In this document: positions 44,092 to 53,835 of the stretch, one piece after another
Numbering within the stretch: the stretch's first letter is position 1
Layout of the letters: each line of letters starts with the position of its first letter
Assembly: GCF_011305995.1 (NCBI RefSeq)
Contig: NZ_CP049910.1
Coordinates: forward strand, 372,001-436,000
Direction: 5' to 3'
From: Diaphorobacter sp. HDW4A
Lineage (GTDB): Bacteria > Pseudomonadota > Gammaproteobacteria > Burkholderiales > Burkholderiaceae_C
DNA: 64,000 nucleotides
Translations under genes and position numbers: made by a program
The notes under the pieces: model-generated
What the model saw: the letters and a program-made list of their open reading frames with translations, nothing else
Told to the model about the DNA's origin: nothing
Databases searched by the model: none

Positions 44092-44658
44092 ATGTCCATC
44101 AAGAGCGATAAATGGATCCGCCGCATGGCTGAAAACGAAGGCATGATCGAGCCGTTCGAGCCGGGGCAGGTCCGCCAGGTGGATGGCCGCAAGATCATCA
44201 GCTACGGCACCAGCAGCTACGGCTACGACATCCGCTGCGCGCCGGAATTCAAGGTGTTCACCAACATCCACAGCACCGTGGTCGATCCCAAGAACTTCGA
44301 CGAGAAGAGCTTTGTCGATTTCCACGGCGATTCCTGCATCATCCCGCCCAACAGCTTCGCGCTGGCGCGCACGGTCGAATATTTCCGCATTCCACGCAAC
44401 GTGCTGACCATCTGCCTTGGCAAGAGCACCTATGCGCGCTGCGGCATCATCGTCAACGTGACGCCGTTTGAGCCGGAGTGGGAAGGCTATGTGACGCTGG
44501 AGTTCAGCAATACGACGCCGCTGCCCGCACGGATCTACGCAGGCGAAGGCTGCGCACAGGTGTTGTTCTTTGAGAGCGATGAGGTTTGCGAAGTCAGCTA
44601 CAAAGATCGTGGCGGCAAGTACCAAGGCCAAGTCGGCGTGACTTTACCCAAGGCTTGA
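44092..44658 (+). CDS. dcd: dCTP deaminase
   Basis: This enzyme deaminates dCTP to dUTP, feeding dTMP synthesis. The protein has 188 residues, close to the E. coli enzyme. Family segments are [20 protein letters not shown], the substrate loop [40 protein letters not shown] with the catalytic Glu zone, and the C-terminal Q-rich tail. ATG 44092 ([14 protein letters not shown]) is chosen; GAGAA sits 8 nt upstream. It is a single gene followed by a palindromic spacer. Confidence 0.95.
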   Translation: MSIKSDKWIRRMAENEGMIEPFEPGQVRQVDGRKIISYGTSSYGYDIRCAPEFKVFTNIHSTVVDPKNFDEKSFVDFHGDSCIIPPNSFALARTVEYFRIPRNVLTICLGKSTYARCGIIVNVTPFEPEWEGYVTLEFSNTTPLPARIYAGEGCAQVLFFESDEVCEVSYKDRGGKYQGQVGVTLPKA

Positions 44659-44679
44659 GTTTTGTTGGTCGTTTGGGGG

Positions 44680-44769
44680 CGCCAATACAGCCCCTCATGC
44701 GTCGTTGCGAAGCCTTGCCGCGGCATACTGTCTGCGGCTTTACGCCTAGCCTGAGGGGCTGTCTTGGCG
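44680..44769. repeat. 90-bp palindromic spacer element after dcd
   Basis: Outer arms CGCCAATACAGCCCCTCA (44680-44697) and TGAGGGGCTGTCTTGGCG (44752-44769) pair with one mismatch. The interior is GC-rich. It could be a REP-type repeat or a structured RNA. The rest of the 368-nt gap (44770-45026) shows no gene. Confidence 0.6.
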
Positions 44770-45026
44770 TTGGGGTTGGTGGTTCGGAGGCCCGCTGCGC
44801 TTCGGGGACCCGCTCCGGCGGGCGGGGACAGTGTTCCGTTCCGTTTTCTTTTTGTTTTTAGATTGCGGGGGCGTCCTACGACTGGGGTGAGGCAAATTAT
44901 TGTCAACTCCCACGATGGCAATCGCGTTTCTTTGAGGCAACAGCTTTTTGCGCTGCACGCTGGGCTTTCTCGGCGTAACATCCTGCACCCACGACAGCAA
45001 GCACAGTTCAAACCGGAGATACGACA

Positions 45027-45908
45027 ATGAGATGGGAAGGCAATCGCGAATCCAGCAATGTGGAAGACCGCCGTGGCGAGGGCGGGGGGGGTGGCGGCGG
45101 CGGAATGATCGGCGGGCGCTCCATCGGCATTGGCACGGTGGTGATCGCGCTGATCGGCTGGGGTGTCTTCGGCATTAACCCGCTCACGACCATCGGCATG
45201 CTCTCTGGTGGTGGCCAGCCTCAGGTGCAGCAGCAGCAAGGCCCGGCAAAGGCGCCGCCGGCGGATGACTCGCAGGCCAAGTTTGTTTCCACTGTGCTCG
45301 CATCGACGGAAGATGTCTGGACCAAGATTTTCCAGCAAGGCGGCGCGCAATACCGTGAGCCCAAGCTGGTGCTGTTCCGTGGCGCGGTTCCCACTGCCTG
45401 CGGCACGGGCCAGTCGGCCATGGGTCCGTTCTACTGCCCGGGTGACCAGAAGGTCTATCTGGATATGGGTTTCTTCGACACCATGAGCCGCCAGCTCGGC
45501 GCGCCGGGTGACTTTGCCCGTGCCTATGTGGTCGCTCACGAAGTGGGTCACCATGTGCAGACCCTGCTTGGCACCACCGAAAAGGTGGACAGCATGCGTG
45601 GCCGCGTGAGCCAGCGTGACCAGAATGCGCTGTCCGTGCGTCTGGAACTGCAGGCCGACTGCTATGCCGGCGTGTGGGCCAACCATTCGCAGCAGGCCAA
45701 GAACTGGCTGGATCAGAGCGATATTGAATCCGCGATCAACGCGGCCCAATCGATCGGCGACGACAAGTTGCAACGTGAACAGACGGGCACGGTGCGCCCG
45801 GACGGTTTCACCCATGGATCGAGTGCACAACGCGTGCGCTGGTTCAGTACCGGCCTCAAGACGGGTAGCGTCCAGTCTTGCGATACCTTCAACACACAGT
45901 CCTTGTGA
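45027..45908 (+). CDS. ypfJ: Neutral zinc metallopeptidase (YpfJ family)
   Basis: The protein has 293 residues. The short N-terminus with a run of glycines (about 19-26) is followed by one membrane helix (about 32-52, IGIGTVVIALIGWGVFGINP). The periplasmic metallopeptidase domain has the HExxH motif HEVGHH (about 171-176) and the later ELQADCYAG with the third ligand region. GPFYCPGDQKVYLD is also typical. The function is unknown beyond predicted proteolysis. The glycine run is coded by a G8 tract (45084-45091), which could slip. Confidence 0.88.
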   Translation: MRWEGNRESSNVEDRRGEGGGGGGGGMIGGRSIGIGTVVIALIGWGVFGINPLTTIGMLSGGGQPQVQQQQGPAKAPPADDSQAKFVSTVLASTEDVWTKIFQQGGAQYREPKLVLFRGAVPTACGTGQSAMGPFYCPGDQKVYLDMGFFDTMSRQLGAPGDFARAYVVAHEVGHHVQTLLGTTEKVDSMRGRVSQRDQNALSVRLELQADCYAGVWANHSQQAKNWLDQSDIESAINAAQSIGDDKLQREQTGTVRPDGFTHGSSAQRVRWFSTGLKTGSVQSCDTFNTQSL

Positions 45909-46022
45909 TCGTGACTTTGGGTGCAGAAAACGGGTGTTTCGCTGGCCTCTTGCCAGAGATTTGGCAGGGCTTGGCATGTGGAAAACCCGTGAATTGCGCC
46001 AAAGTGCGACAATAGAGGCTTA

Positions 46023-47510
46023 ATGACACAAGCCTATTCTTCCCTCGCGCTTGCAGAACCGCTCAAGCGTGCCGTAGCCGACATGGGCTACGAGTTCATG
46101 ACGCCCATTCAGGAGCAGGCGATCCCTGTTGTCCTCGCGGGCCAGGACGTGATGGGTGCCGCCCAGACCGGCACCGGCAAGACGGCAGCATTCTCGCTGC
46201 CGCTGCTTCAGCGTCTCATGAAGCATGAAACCAGTTCGGTTTCCCCGGCCCGCCACCCGGTGCGCGCGCTGGTGCTGTTGCCTACCCGTGAGCTGGCCGA
46301 CCAGGTGGCACAGCAGGTGGCGATGTACGCCAAGTACACCAAGCTGCGCAGCACGGTGGTGTTCGGCGGCATGGACATGAAGCCACAGACCGCCGAGCTC
46401 AAGAAGGGCGTCGAAGTGCTGGTGGCAACCCCGGGTCGTCTGCTGGACCACATCGAAGCCAAGAACGTGGTGCTCAACCAGGTCGAGTACGTGGTGCTCG
46501 ATGAGGCGGACCGCATGCTGGACATCGGCTTCCTGCCCGATCTGCAGCGCATCCTGTCCTACCTGCCCAAGACCCGCACGACGCTGCTGTTCTCGGCCAC
46601 GTTCTCGCCCGAGATCAAGCGCCTCGCCGGCAGTTACCTGCAGGACCCGGTCACCATCGAGGTGGCGCGTCCCAACGAGACGGCTTCCACGGTGGAGCAG
46701 CGCTTTTACGCGTCCACCGACGACGACAAGCGCCGCGCGATCAAGCAGGTGCTCAAGGACCGCAAGCTCAATCAAGCATTCATCTTCGTGAACAGCAAGC
46801 TCGGTTGTGCGCGCCTCACGCGTGCGCTGGAGCGTGATGGCCTGAAGGCCACAGCGCTGCACGGCGACAAGAGCCAGGACGAGCGCCTGAAGGCCCTCGA
46901 AGCCTTCAAGAGCGGCGAAGTCAACCTGCTGTGCTGCACCGACGTGGCTGCGCGCGGTCTTGACATCAAAGATGTGCCTGCCGTGTTCAATTACGACGTG
47001 CCGTTCAACGCCGAAGACTATGTGCACCGCATCGGCCGTACCGGTCGCGCGGGCGCGTCTGGCTTGGCCGTGACGCTGGTGACTCCGCATGATTCGCGAT
47101 TGGTCGGCGACATCGAGAAGCTCATCAAGAAGAAGATCGACGTTGAAGCCCTCGAGCTTGACGACGAGCGTCCACGTGGTCGCTTCAACGACGGGCGTCG
47201 TGCCTGGGGTGGTGACGATAGCGATTCCCGCTCGCCAGCATCCTCGTCCTCGTCCTCGTTCGGTGCTTCGGGCTCTTCTTCTCGCGGTTACCGCGGTGAG
47301 GGCGGCGGTCGCGGGGGCTATCGGCAGCCGCAGGACCCGTTCTTTGACAAGCCTTACGAGGCAAGCGCACCAAAGGCCGAGCCCGCAACTTGGGAAACGG
47401 CCACCAAGGCGCAACCCGCGCGCGGAGGGGTGTCCTCCAACATCAAGACCAAGCGCAAGATTGCCGCACTGTTCAGGCCAGCGCCTGCTCCAGCGGCAAT
47501 GGCGGACTGA
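46023..47510 (+). CDS. rhlE: DEAD-box RNA helicase, RhlE type
   Basis: This is an ATP-dependent RNA unwinding enzyme of ribosome assembly and RNA decay. The protein has 495 residues. All DEAD-box motifs are visible: Q-motif region TPIQEQAIP, AQTGTGKT, PTRELA, TPGRLLD, DEAD, SAT and HRIGRTGRAG. A low-complexity tail follows (about 390-495), rich in Ser, Gly and Arg (RSPASSSSSSFGASGSSSRG, YRGEGGGRGGYRQ), as in RhlE proteins. It is a single gene with a short 114-nt upstream gap. Confidence 0.94.
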   Translation: MTQAYSSLALAEPLKRAVADMGYEFMTPIQEQAIPVVLAGQDVMGAAQTGTGKTAAFSLPLLQRLMKHETSSVSPARHPVRALVLLPTRELADQVAQQVAMYAKYTKLRSTVVFGGMDMKPQTAELKKGVEVLVATPGRLLDHIEAKNVVLNQVEYVVLDEADRMLDIGFLPDLQRILSYLPKTRTTLLFSATFSPEIKRLAGSYLQDPVTIEVARPNETASTVEQRFYASTDDDKRRAIKQVLKDRKLNQAFIFVNSKLGCARLTRALERDGLKATALHGDKSQDERLKALEAFKSGEVNLLCCTDVAARGLDIKDVPAVFNYDVPFNAEDYVHRIGRTGRAGASGLAVTLVTPHDSRLVGDIEKLIKKKIDVEALELDDERPRGRFNDGRRAWGGDDSDSRSPASSSSSSFGASGSSSRGYRGEGGGRGGYRQPQDPFFDKPYEASAPKAEPATWETATKAQPARGGVSSNIKTKRKIAALFRPAPAPAAMAD

Positions 47511-47570
47511 CGCAAACCGTCATTGGCAGCGGGCCTGATCGATGGGCCGAGCTGCCTTGCTGCACCGAAA

Positions 47571-48116
47571 TCACATGCGCGTGTCGTGCAGCGCCCCCCC
47601 ACTCAGGTCGGCCATGCCCGGCTTGATCTCCCCGAACTTCATAAGCTTGCCGCCATACTCCTGCACGAAGCGCGCGGCATCAACCTCCTGCGCAAAGCTC
47701 GCAATCGTAGGGCCCATCGAGCCGTGGCGCTTGCTGCCGACCACGTAGAGCGCGGTCTTCGCATCGATCCAATTCCCTTGGGGCTGATTCCAGTCGGCTT
47801 TGCCCATGTCCTGCACATAGGCTCCCTTGACGGCGCGCACCTGCTCGCCCGCGTGCAGTTGGTTGATCAGCTCCATGGTGTCGCAGAAAAATGCGGGCTT
47901 GGGTTGATCGGCGTAGAGGACCTGTGCCTTGGGGCCGGGGTAGTCGGCGAGCAGCATGCCATCGAGCGAGCAACTGGTGGAGCGGTCGATTTCCACCGGC
48001 CCCAAGGCCTGCACGGACTTTGAATCGTCACCGCAGGCGGTCAGCGTCAGGGCCGATGCAGCAAGGGCTGCAGCGGCGAGAAGGCGAACAGTGAGAGTGC
48101 TGTAGGCGGTCATCAT
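47571..48116 (-). CDS. nosL: NosL copper-binding lipoprotein
   Basis: NosL helps deliver copper to nitrous oxide reductase. The protein has 181 residues. It has a lipoprotein signal, MMTAYSTLTVRLLAAAALAA then LTLTACGDD, with the lipidated Cys at about 31. The NosL domain follows with SCSLDGMLLADYPGPKAQVL and the GSMGPTIASFAQEVDAARFV stretch; Met and Cys residues likely hold Cu(I). ATG 48116 overlaps the nosY stop by 4 bases. It is the last gene of the nos operon. Confidence 0.9.
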   Translation of the reverse strand: MMTAYSTLTVRLLAAAALAASALTLTACGDDSKSVQALGPVEIDRSTSCSLDGMLLADYPGPKAQVLYADQPKPAFFCDTMELINQLHAGEQVRAVKGAYVQDMGKADWNQPQGNWIDAKTALYVVGSKRHGSMGPTIASFAQEVDAARFVQEYGGKLMKFGEIKPGMADLSGGALHDTRM

Positions 48117-48928
48117 GATTTGAATCTCCATTGAGCAAGCAAGAGCGGGGTGACGATCCATACCAGCATCACCGCGCCCATGGCGAACGGGTTGCCGAGG
48201 GCCGGTGGCACGATGCTGGCGAGGCCGTAGAGCGTGCGCACGTCGTCGAGCGAAAAGACGTTGAGGATGCGGAACACGTCCGCCGGGTTGAGCAGCAGCA
48301 GCCAGGTGAAGGCATCGCCGCCGATGCTGCCGCCCGTGCCGACCAAGAGGCCCAGCATCAACAGATCGAACACCAGCACGAAGAAGAACCATGCGGCGAT
48401 GGCCAGACCCGAGGCACGGGTGCGGTCGCGGGCGATCACCGACAGCAGCACTGCGATGCTCAGAAACGCGAGCCCGAGCAGCACCGAGCTGAACATGAAA
48501 CCCGCGAAGTGGAACAGCCCGCGCGCGCCAATCTTGCCGAAGAACAGTGCCATCACCACCCCGAAGCCGCCGACCATCGACGCGGTCAGCGCGGTAGCAA
48601 GGCCGAGGTATTTGCCCAGCAGCAGTTCAAGCCGGGTGATCGGCATCGACAGCAGCAGGTCGAGCGAGCCGCGCTCGCGCTCGCCGACGATGGCATCGAA
48701 GCCGAGCAGCAGCGCGATCAGCGGGATCAGATAGATCACCAGACTCACAAGGCTGGCGATGGTGATCTCGATGGAGCGAAAGCCCACCACGCCCTGCTGC
48801 GCGCCGCCGAAATAGGCGATCACGAGCGAGAACACGGCAAACACCAGAGCCACGGCGAGCACCCAGCGATTGCGGATGCGGTCGCGGAACTCCTTGGTGG
48901 CCACGGTCAGTATGGGTTGAAGCTGCAT
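48113..48928 (-). CDS. nosY: NosY ABC transporter permease
   Basis: This is the inner-membrane component of the NosFY exporter, which works with NosD in building the CuZ centre of N2O reductase. The protein has 271 residues and 6 predicted helices. The start MQLQPILTVATKEFRDRIRN and the motif GEREQ-like GERERGSLDLLLSMPITR are typical of NosY and related ABC-2 permeases. It starts 30 nt after nosF and overlaps nosL by 4 nt. Confidence 0.93.
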   Translation of the reverse strand: MQLQPILTVATKEFRDRIRNRWVLAVALVFAVFSLVIAYFGGAQQGVVGFRSIEITIASLVSLVIYLIPLIALLLGFDAIVGERERGSLDLLLSMPITRLELLLGKYLGLATALTASMVGGFGVVMALFFGKIGARGLFHFAGFMFSSVLLGLAFLSIAVLLSVIARDRTRASGLAIAAWFFFVLVFDLLMLGLLVGTGGSIGGDAFTWLLLLNPADVFRILNVFSLDDVRTLYGLASIVPPALGNPFAMGAVMLVWIVTPLLLAQWRFKS

Positions 48929-48958
48929 GTGCGTCCTATCTTCTTGTTGTTGTCGTTG

Positions 48959-49870
48959 TCATTCACTGAGACCGAAGAACACGTCTTCCAGCGACGGCAT
49001 GCGCATGCGGATATCGGTGACGGCGCTGCCCTGCGCGGTCAGCACACCGAGCACTGCGAGCTTGTATGAGCGGTCGCACTGCAGGCGCAGGCCATAGTCG
49101 GTGGCCTGTGCGTCGAAGCCGGTGGCCTGCCTGAGCTGCGCTGCCACATTGCCCGCGTCCTGCACCACCAGATCGATCTCAAAGGTGATTGGCATGTGCA
49201 ACTGGTCGCGCAGTTCCTGCACGGTGCCGAGCGCCTGGATCTCGCCCGCCGTCAGGATGGCGAGGCGGTCCACGCGCTCCTGCATCTCGGCGAGGATGTG
49301 CGAGGTGATGACGACAGTGACGCCGGTCGATTGCAGCTCGCGCAACGTTGTATAGAACTCGCGGATGGCCTTGGGGTCGAGGCCGTTGGTGGGCTCGTCG
49401 AGAAACAGCACGCGCGGCGAGCCGAGCAGCGCCTGCGCGAATCCGAGCCGCTGGCGCATGCCCTTGGAATAGGCACGCACGGGGCGTTTGCCTGCGTGTG
49501 CGAGACCGACCTTCTCGAGAATCGCTGCGCACTGCGACTGCGGAGCGTTCTTCAAGCGCGCGAAGAATTTCAGCGTTTCCAGACCGTCGAGGTTGTCGTA
49601 GAGCACCACGTTCTCGGGCAGATAGCCGATGTGGCGGCGCACGTTGCGGGCCTCGGGTCCGATGATGTCCTGGCCTGAGATGCGGATGCTGCCAGCGGTC
49701 AGCGGAATCAGTCCGAGCATCATCTTGAACAGCGTGCTCTTGCCCGCGCCGTTGTGGCCGATGAGGCCGAAGATTTCTCCCTTTGCGATGTCGAGACTCA
49801 CCTCGCGCACGGCGGTGAAGTCGCCGAACTGCTTGCTTACCGCACGGATGGCGATTGCAGGTGATGCCAT
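48959..49870 (-). CDS. nosF: NosF ABC transporter ATP-binding protein
   Basis: ATPase of the NosDFY maturation system. The protein has 303 residues. Walker A GHNGAGKS, the Q loop near GYLPENVVLYDN, the signature YSKGMRQRL and Walker B VLFLDEPTNGLDP are all present. A C-terminal extension (about 215-303) is usual for the family. The ATG at 49870 (MASPAIAIRAVSKQF) matches NosF starts. A TTG at 49912 with a good GGAGAG site would add 14 residues and overlap nosD, so the start is not certain. Confidence 0.93.
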   Translation of the reverse strand: MASPAIAIRAVSKQFGDFTAVREVSLDIAKGEIFGLIGHNGAGKSTLFKMMLGLIPLTAGSIRISGQDIIGPEARNVRRHIGYLPENVVLYDNLDGLETLKFFARLKNAPQSQCAAILEKVGLAHAGKRPVRAYSKGMRQRLGFAQALLGSPRVLFLDEPTNGLDPKAIREFYTTLRELQSTGVTVVITSHILAEMQERVDRLAILTAGEIQALGTVQELRDQLHMPITFEIDLVVQDAGNVAAQLRQATGFDAQATDYGLRLQCDRSYKLAVLGVLTAQGSAVTDIRMRMPSLEDVFFGLSE

Positions 49871-49886
49871 GCCGCCTGCGGGGGGC

Positions 49887-51176
49887 TCATTGCCCGTTGA
49901 AATGCTTGCCAAGCCAATCTCTCCATTGTGTGTTGCCGGGCTGCATGCGCGGGTGGGGATCGACCACCGAGGGCATGCGAAGAATCGGGAATTGCTGGCT
50001 CACGAGCTTGAGCGCCTGAATGGCGGGGCTAGCGAGCAGCAGTTTGATGCCGGGGTAGCGCCAGGTGAGGCTGTCCACCATGTCGTTGGCCTCGTAGGGC
50101 ACGTCGCCGAGCCGGTCGCCGTCGCGGTCCCAACCGAGGTAGTTGCTCCAGTGGTTGCCGTCCTTCACGCCCCAGCGCTCGTCGCGCGAGCCCACATAGC
50201 GCACCTGCTCGCGGTTGCCGATGAAGTCGTTGCGCTCGACCTCGTTGCGGGTCGAGCCAGCCGAGAGGTGCACGCCGACGACGTTGTCGACCACGAGGTT
50301 GCCGGTGAGCTTGATGTACTCGACGTCGTAGATGAAGAAGCCGCGGTTGTTTCCTGCGACCACGTTGTTCTCGATCACCGCGTCCTGCAACGTGCGCAGC
50401 ATGATGCCGTGGTCGGAGTTGCCCCAGGCGCGGTTGTTGCGCACGATCTGGTTGCGCACCTCCATGAGCGCGAGGCCGCCCCGGTTGTAGTAGGTGTCGT
50501 TGTCCTCCCACAGGTTGTAGTAGGAGTTCATGTAGTGCGTTCCGTAGCGGCTGTGGTGTAGCTTGTTGCTGCGAAACTCCGCATGGTGCGAGACGTCCAC
50601 ATACAGCGCGTCGCGCACGAAGCTGATGTCGTTGTGAAGGATGCGCGCGCCCTTGGTGTTGTAGAGCTGAACGCCATTGCCGCGCTGCGACGAGGCGTAG
50701 TCGCGCTTGCCGGTGATGCGGTTGTGCTCGATAAGCACGTCGTTGGCCTTCTCGATCCACAGCCCGAACAGGTTGTAGGTCAGATCGCAGTGGCGCACGA
50801 TGGCGCGGTGCGCACCGGGCCAGAGATAGATGCCCGCGTTCTGGTCCTTGAGGCTGTCGCCCGAGTCGCGCACGATCAGCCCTTCGATCACCACGTCGGG
50901 CGCGGTCACGCGGATGGTGTCGCCGGTGTTGCCGCCGCTCAGTGTGGGGCGGTCGATGCCGCGCAGCGTGAGCGGTTTGTCGATCACGAGGTTGACGCGG
51001 TACTGCCCGCGCGCGACCTCGATCACGTCACCGGCCTTGGCGGCCTGCACGGCTGCGGCGATGTCCTCGCCGGGCTTGACGCTCAGCGTGGCGGCCCAGC
51101 TCGCACTGCTGAACGCAAGCAGCAGGCCGCTCCACAATGCCTTGGCTGCACGGGGAACCTTGTCTGACTTTCTCAT
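49887..51176 (-). CDS. nosD: NosD periplasmic copper-processing protein
   Basis: NosD is a right-handed beta-helix protein required for the CuZ cluster of NosZ. The protein has 429 residues, with signal peptide MRKSDKVPRAAKALWSGLLL ending near SSASWAA. Repeated beta-helix turns include AIVRHCDLTYNLFGLWIEKA, VLIEHNRITGKRDYAS and VIENNVVAGNNRGFFIYDVE. The C-terminal NHWSNYLGWDRDGD is a NosD hallmark. ATG 51176 overlaps the nosR stop by 4 nt (ATGA), so it is translationally coupled. Confidence 0.94.
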   Translation of the reverse strand: MRKSDKVPRAAKALWSGLLLAFSSASWAATLSVKPGEDIAAAVQAAKAGDVIEVARGQYRVNLVIDKPLTLRGIDRPTLSGGNTGDTIRVTAPDVVIEGLIVRDSGDSLKDQNAGIYLWPGAHRAIVRHCDLTYNLFGLWIEKANDVLIEHNRITGKRDYASSQRGNGVQLYNTKGARILHNDISFVRDALYVDVSHHAEFRSNKLHHSRYGTHYMNSYYNLWEDNDTYYNRGGLALMEVRNQIVRNNRAWGNSDHGIMLRTLQDAVIENNVVAGNNRGFFIYDVEYIKLTGNLVVDNVVGVHLSAGSTRNEVERNDFIGNREQVRYVGSRDERWGVKDGNHWSNYLGWDRDGDRLGDVPYEANDMVDSLTWRYPGIKLLLASPAIQALKLVSQQFPILRMPSVVDPHPRMQPGNTQWRDWLGKHFNGQ

Positions 51177-53806
51177 GCGACCGTCCAGTTCACCGCACGC
51201 AGCGCGATCAGCAGGGCCGCGCCGATCAGCAGGTTCTTGAACGCGACATAGGCCAGCATGTCCATGAGGTTGGCGTAGCGGTAGCGGCTCAACCACCATG
51301 CGCCGTCCTTCACATAGCGGCGACCGGCAAGGCGCAGCAGCACCTCGATCACACTCCAGACAAACCACGCGACGATGATCACGGTGGTCGAGATCTGGCC
51401 TATCGCAAGCAGCACCCAGGCAGCCATCACCGCGATCAGGCAGGGCACGGCCAGCATGCTCAACAGGCGATGGCGGGCCCAGCCGGTGGCGCTCCATGGG
51501 TTGATGTGTTCCAGCACTTCCATCACGACATGGCGGATGCCGGTGGTCTCGTTCAACGCGCTCACGTGCTCAGCATTGGTGGGCATGCGCGGGTCCGGTC
51601 CGTCGAGGGCCTTGGCGCTGATCTGCTCCTGCCATTTGGCTTCGGGCACGATGGGAATGAAGTAGCCGTTCTTGCCGATGGGCGTGAGCGGCAGGCCTTC
51701 CTTTTCGCGACGCTTGCGCTCCTTGGCGAGGGGCGGGCAGCCCTTCACGTCGGTGTAGAGCACCATGCAGTCGAGGCAGTGCAGGCACTCGCGGTGGTCG
51801 ATGCGACCGGTGGCGTCAATCGCCTGCGCGCCGCAGCCCACGGCGCAGGCCTTGCAACTGTTGCAGTCCTGCTTGCGTTTCAAGCCAAACCAGCGGAAGG
51901 TGCTGGGAATCGCGAGCGATGCGCCGAGCGGGCAGAGGTATTTGCAGAACGGCCGTTCGATGAACAGCGACAGACCCAGCAGCGTGCAGACAAACAGCCC
52001 GTAAGGCCATGCGCGGTTGGTGATGCCGACGAGGAAGGTGGTCTTGAAGGGTTCGACCTCGGCGAGTTTTTCGGCCAGTGTCATGTCGAACATGGACACC
52101 GCAAGCAGGCCGAAGAAGATGACGTACTTGAGCCACTTGAGCCGGTCATGCCAGACCTGCGGCAACTGGAACTGAAAGCGCTTGAGACCGAGCACGCGCG
52201 CCACCTTGTAGAGCGCCTCGGAGAGTGAGCCGAACGGGCAGATCCAGCCGCAGAACAGGCCGCGCCCGAACAGGAACACGGTGGCGATGATGAAGATCCA
52301 GAACAGGAAGATGAACGGATCGGTGAGGAACAGTGTCCAGGTCCACTGGAACAAGACCGAGTGGAACCAGGTCAGTACCTGGGTGATGGAGGGCTGTGCC
52401 ATCGCGCCGAAGCCGACGAACACAATGCTCGCAGCCCAGAAGAAATACTTGAACGCGTTCACCGGCCACTTGTTCTTGTGGTTGGACAGGCGCGTGAGTT
52501 TTTCGCGCAGCGCATAGACGATGGTGAGCGCCACGAGCAGCACGGCGAAGAGGGCGATCTTCAGCCCTTGAGTCTTCCAAACACGCACCCACGGCGCGTC
52601 GGGCTCTTCGATCTTGGGGCGGCCGCCGTCCAGCAATTGGGCCGGCATCCAGTATTTTGATTCGAACACCGCAAAGCTGCGGTGGCCAGTCGCGCGATCC
52701 ACGCGGTTGCCGAGGAAGGCGAGCTTCCAGGGATGGGCTGCGGAGAACGAGGACGAGCGGATCACGAAGATCGAAGACTCTGTGTAGCGCGGAGCGCCTT
52801 CTGCCTCGAGCCCGTAGAGATTGAACGCGTCGAGGTCGCGGAAGGTGAATGAGTCCGGTCCCTGCTTGACCTGCACGCGGTCGTAGATGCCGCCGCGCAC
52901 GAAGCCCGATCCCTTGAACGATTCTGCGCCGTCAGTACGCACGATGAAGAAGGCGCTCTCGCCGGATTGGATGCGCGATTGCAGGCTCGCAAAGCCGTTT
53001 TCGCCGAGCAGGCTGCGGCCGATGTCGGGCTGGTTCAGATCGCCAAACCACAGGTCGATGAAGGGCGTGGCATCGCGCGGCAGGTCCACCTGTTCGGGTT
53101 TGACGACGAGGCGCTTGACTGCGCCCATGTCGATGAGCTGCTGCCAGTTGAACTTCTGGCCCAGCGTGTTGAAACGCGCCGGATCGCGCACGATGGGCGC
53201 GATGATGCCGGCCTGGCGCGCGACGGCGGCACCGGACATCAGCACCACCTGGTTCTGCGCGATGACGGTGACCGTCGCACCGGAAATCGCGTCGAGGCCG
53301 ACCACGCCCTCGTCGGGGCGCGATGGGCCAACCTCGATGCGTTCAGCGACCGACTTGCCGAGGTATTGGTTGTTGAAGTTGATCAGTGCCGACTCGGGAA
53401 TGCCAAGCAGCAGAATGGGTTCGGAGTGCTTGAGCACTTTGACGCCGACGAAATGGCCGCTGGCGTCCATGCCGATCAGCGTCACCACGGGCTTGCCGGA
53501 GTAGGCGGGCGTGTCCGTGATGTCGGTGGAGAGCATGACGTAGCCGAGCAGCTTCTTGGCTGAAGTGTCGTTGTCGTAGGCCTCGACGTAGGGCGGCTGG
53601 CCCTTGCGTTCGGAGAAATGCGCAGCGCCGGGGAACACGTCCTTGCACGGCAGCAGCGAGCACATGTCCTTGTTGGTGTGGACGTCGGCGGGAAGTTCGG
53701 CTTCGTAGGCACCGCTGCCTGCGTGCACGGACGGAGCCGCCGCGAGCCAGAGGGAGAGGAGGAGCAGGGTCCAGAGGGAGCGGAGAATTCGCCTGGGCAA
53801 CAACAT
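51173..53806 (-). CDS. nosR: NosR membrane flavoprotein / electron donor for N2O reduction
   Basis: NosR feeds electrons toward NosZ and is needed for nos expression. The protein has 877 residues, longer than classical NosR (about 720-770). It has a signal peptide (to about 30) and a periplasmic FMN domain with SGATVT (about 175-180, covalent flavin Thr). A membrane block follows with CGWICPFGSLSE and CKYLCPLGAS, then two [4Fe-4S] motifs, CNSCKACAVGC and CLHCLDCMV. The last about 115 residues add 3 more hydrophobic segments beyond the ferredoxin part. Flavin attachment would be done by the nearby NosX. It lies 72 nt after nosZ. Confidence 0.93.
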   Translation of the reverse strand: MLLPRRILRSLWTLLLLSLWLAAAPSVHAGSGAYEAELPADVHTNKDMCSLLPCKDVFPGAAHFSERKGQPPYVEAYDNDTSAKKLLGYVMLSTDITDTPAYSGKPVVTLIGMDASGHFVGVKVLKHSEPILLLGIPESALINFNNQYLGKSVAERIEVGPSRPDEGVVGLDAISGATVTVIAQNQVVLMSGAAVARQAGIIAPIVRDPARFNTLGQKFNWQQLIDMGAVKRLVVKPEQVDLPRDATPFIDLWFGDLNQPDIGRSLLGENGFASLQSRIQSGESAFFIVRTDGAESFKGSGFVRGGIYDRVQVKQGPDSFTFRDLDAFNLYGLEAEGAPRYTESSIFVIRSSSFSAAHPWKLAFLGNRVDRATGHRSFAVFESKYWMPAQLLDGGRPKIEEPDAPWVRVWKTQGLKIALFAVLLVALTIVYALREKLTRLSNHKNKWPVNAFKYFFWAASIVFVGFGAMAQPSITQVLTWFHSVLFQWTWTLFLTDPFIFLFWIFIIATVFLFGRGLFCGWICPFGSLSEALYKVARVLGLKRFQFQLPQVWHDRLKWLKYVIFFGLLAVSMFDMTLAEKLAEVEPFKTTFLVGITNRAWPYGLFVCTLLGLSLFIERPFCKYLCPLGASLAIPSTFRWFGLKRKQDCNSCKACAVGCGAQAIDATGRIDHRECLHCLDCMVLYTDVKGCPPLAKERKRREKEGLPLTPIGKNGYFIPIVPEAKWQEQISAKALDGPDPRMPTNAEHVSALNETTGIRHVVMEVLEHINPWSATGWARHRLLSMLAVPCLIAVMAAWVLLAIGQISTTVIIVAWFVWSVIEVLLRLAGRRYVKDGAWWLSRYRYANLMDMLAYVAFKNLLIGAALLIALRAVNWTVA

Positions 53807-53835
53807 GGTTCTATCCGAATTTGCAGGTCGAGGTT

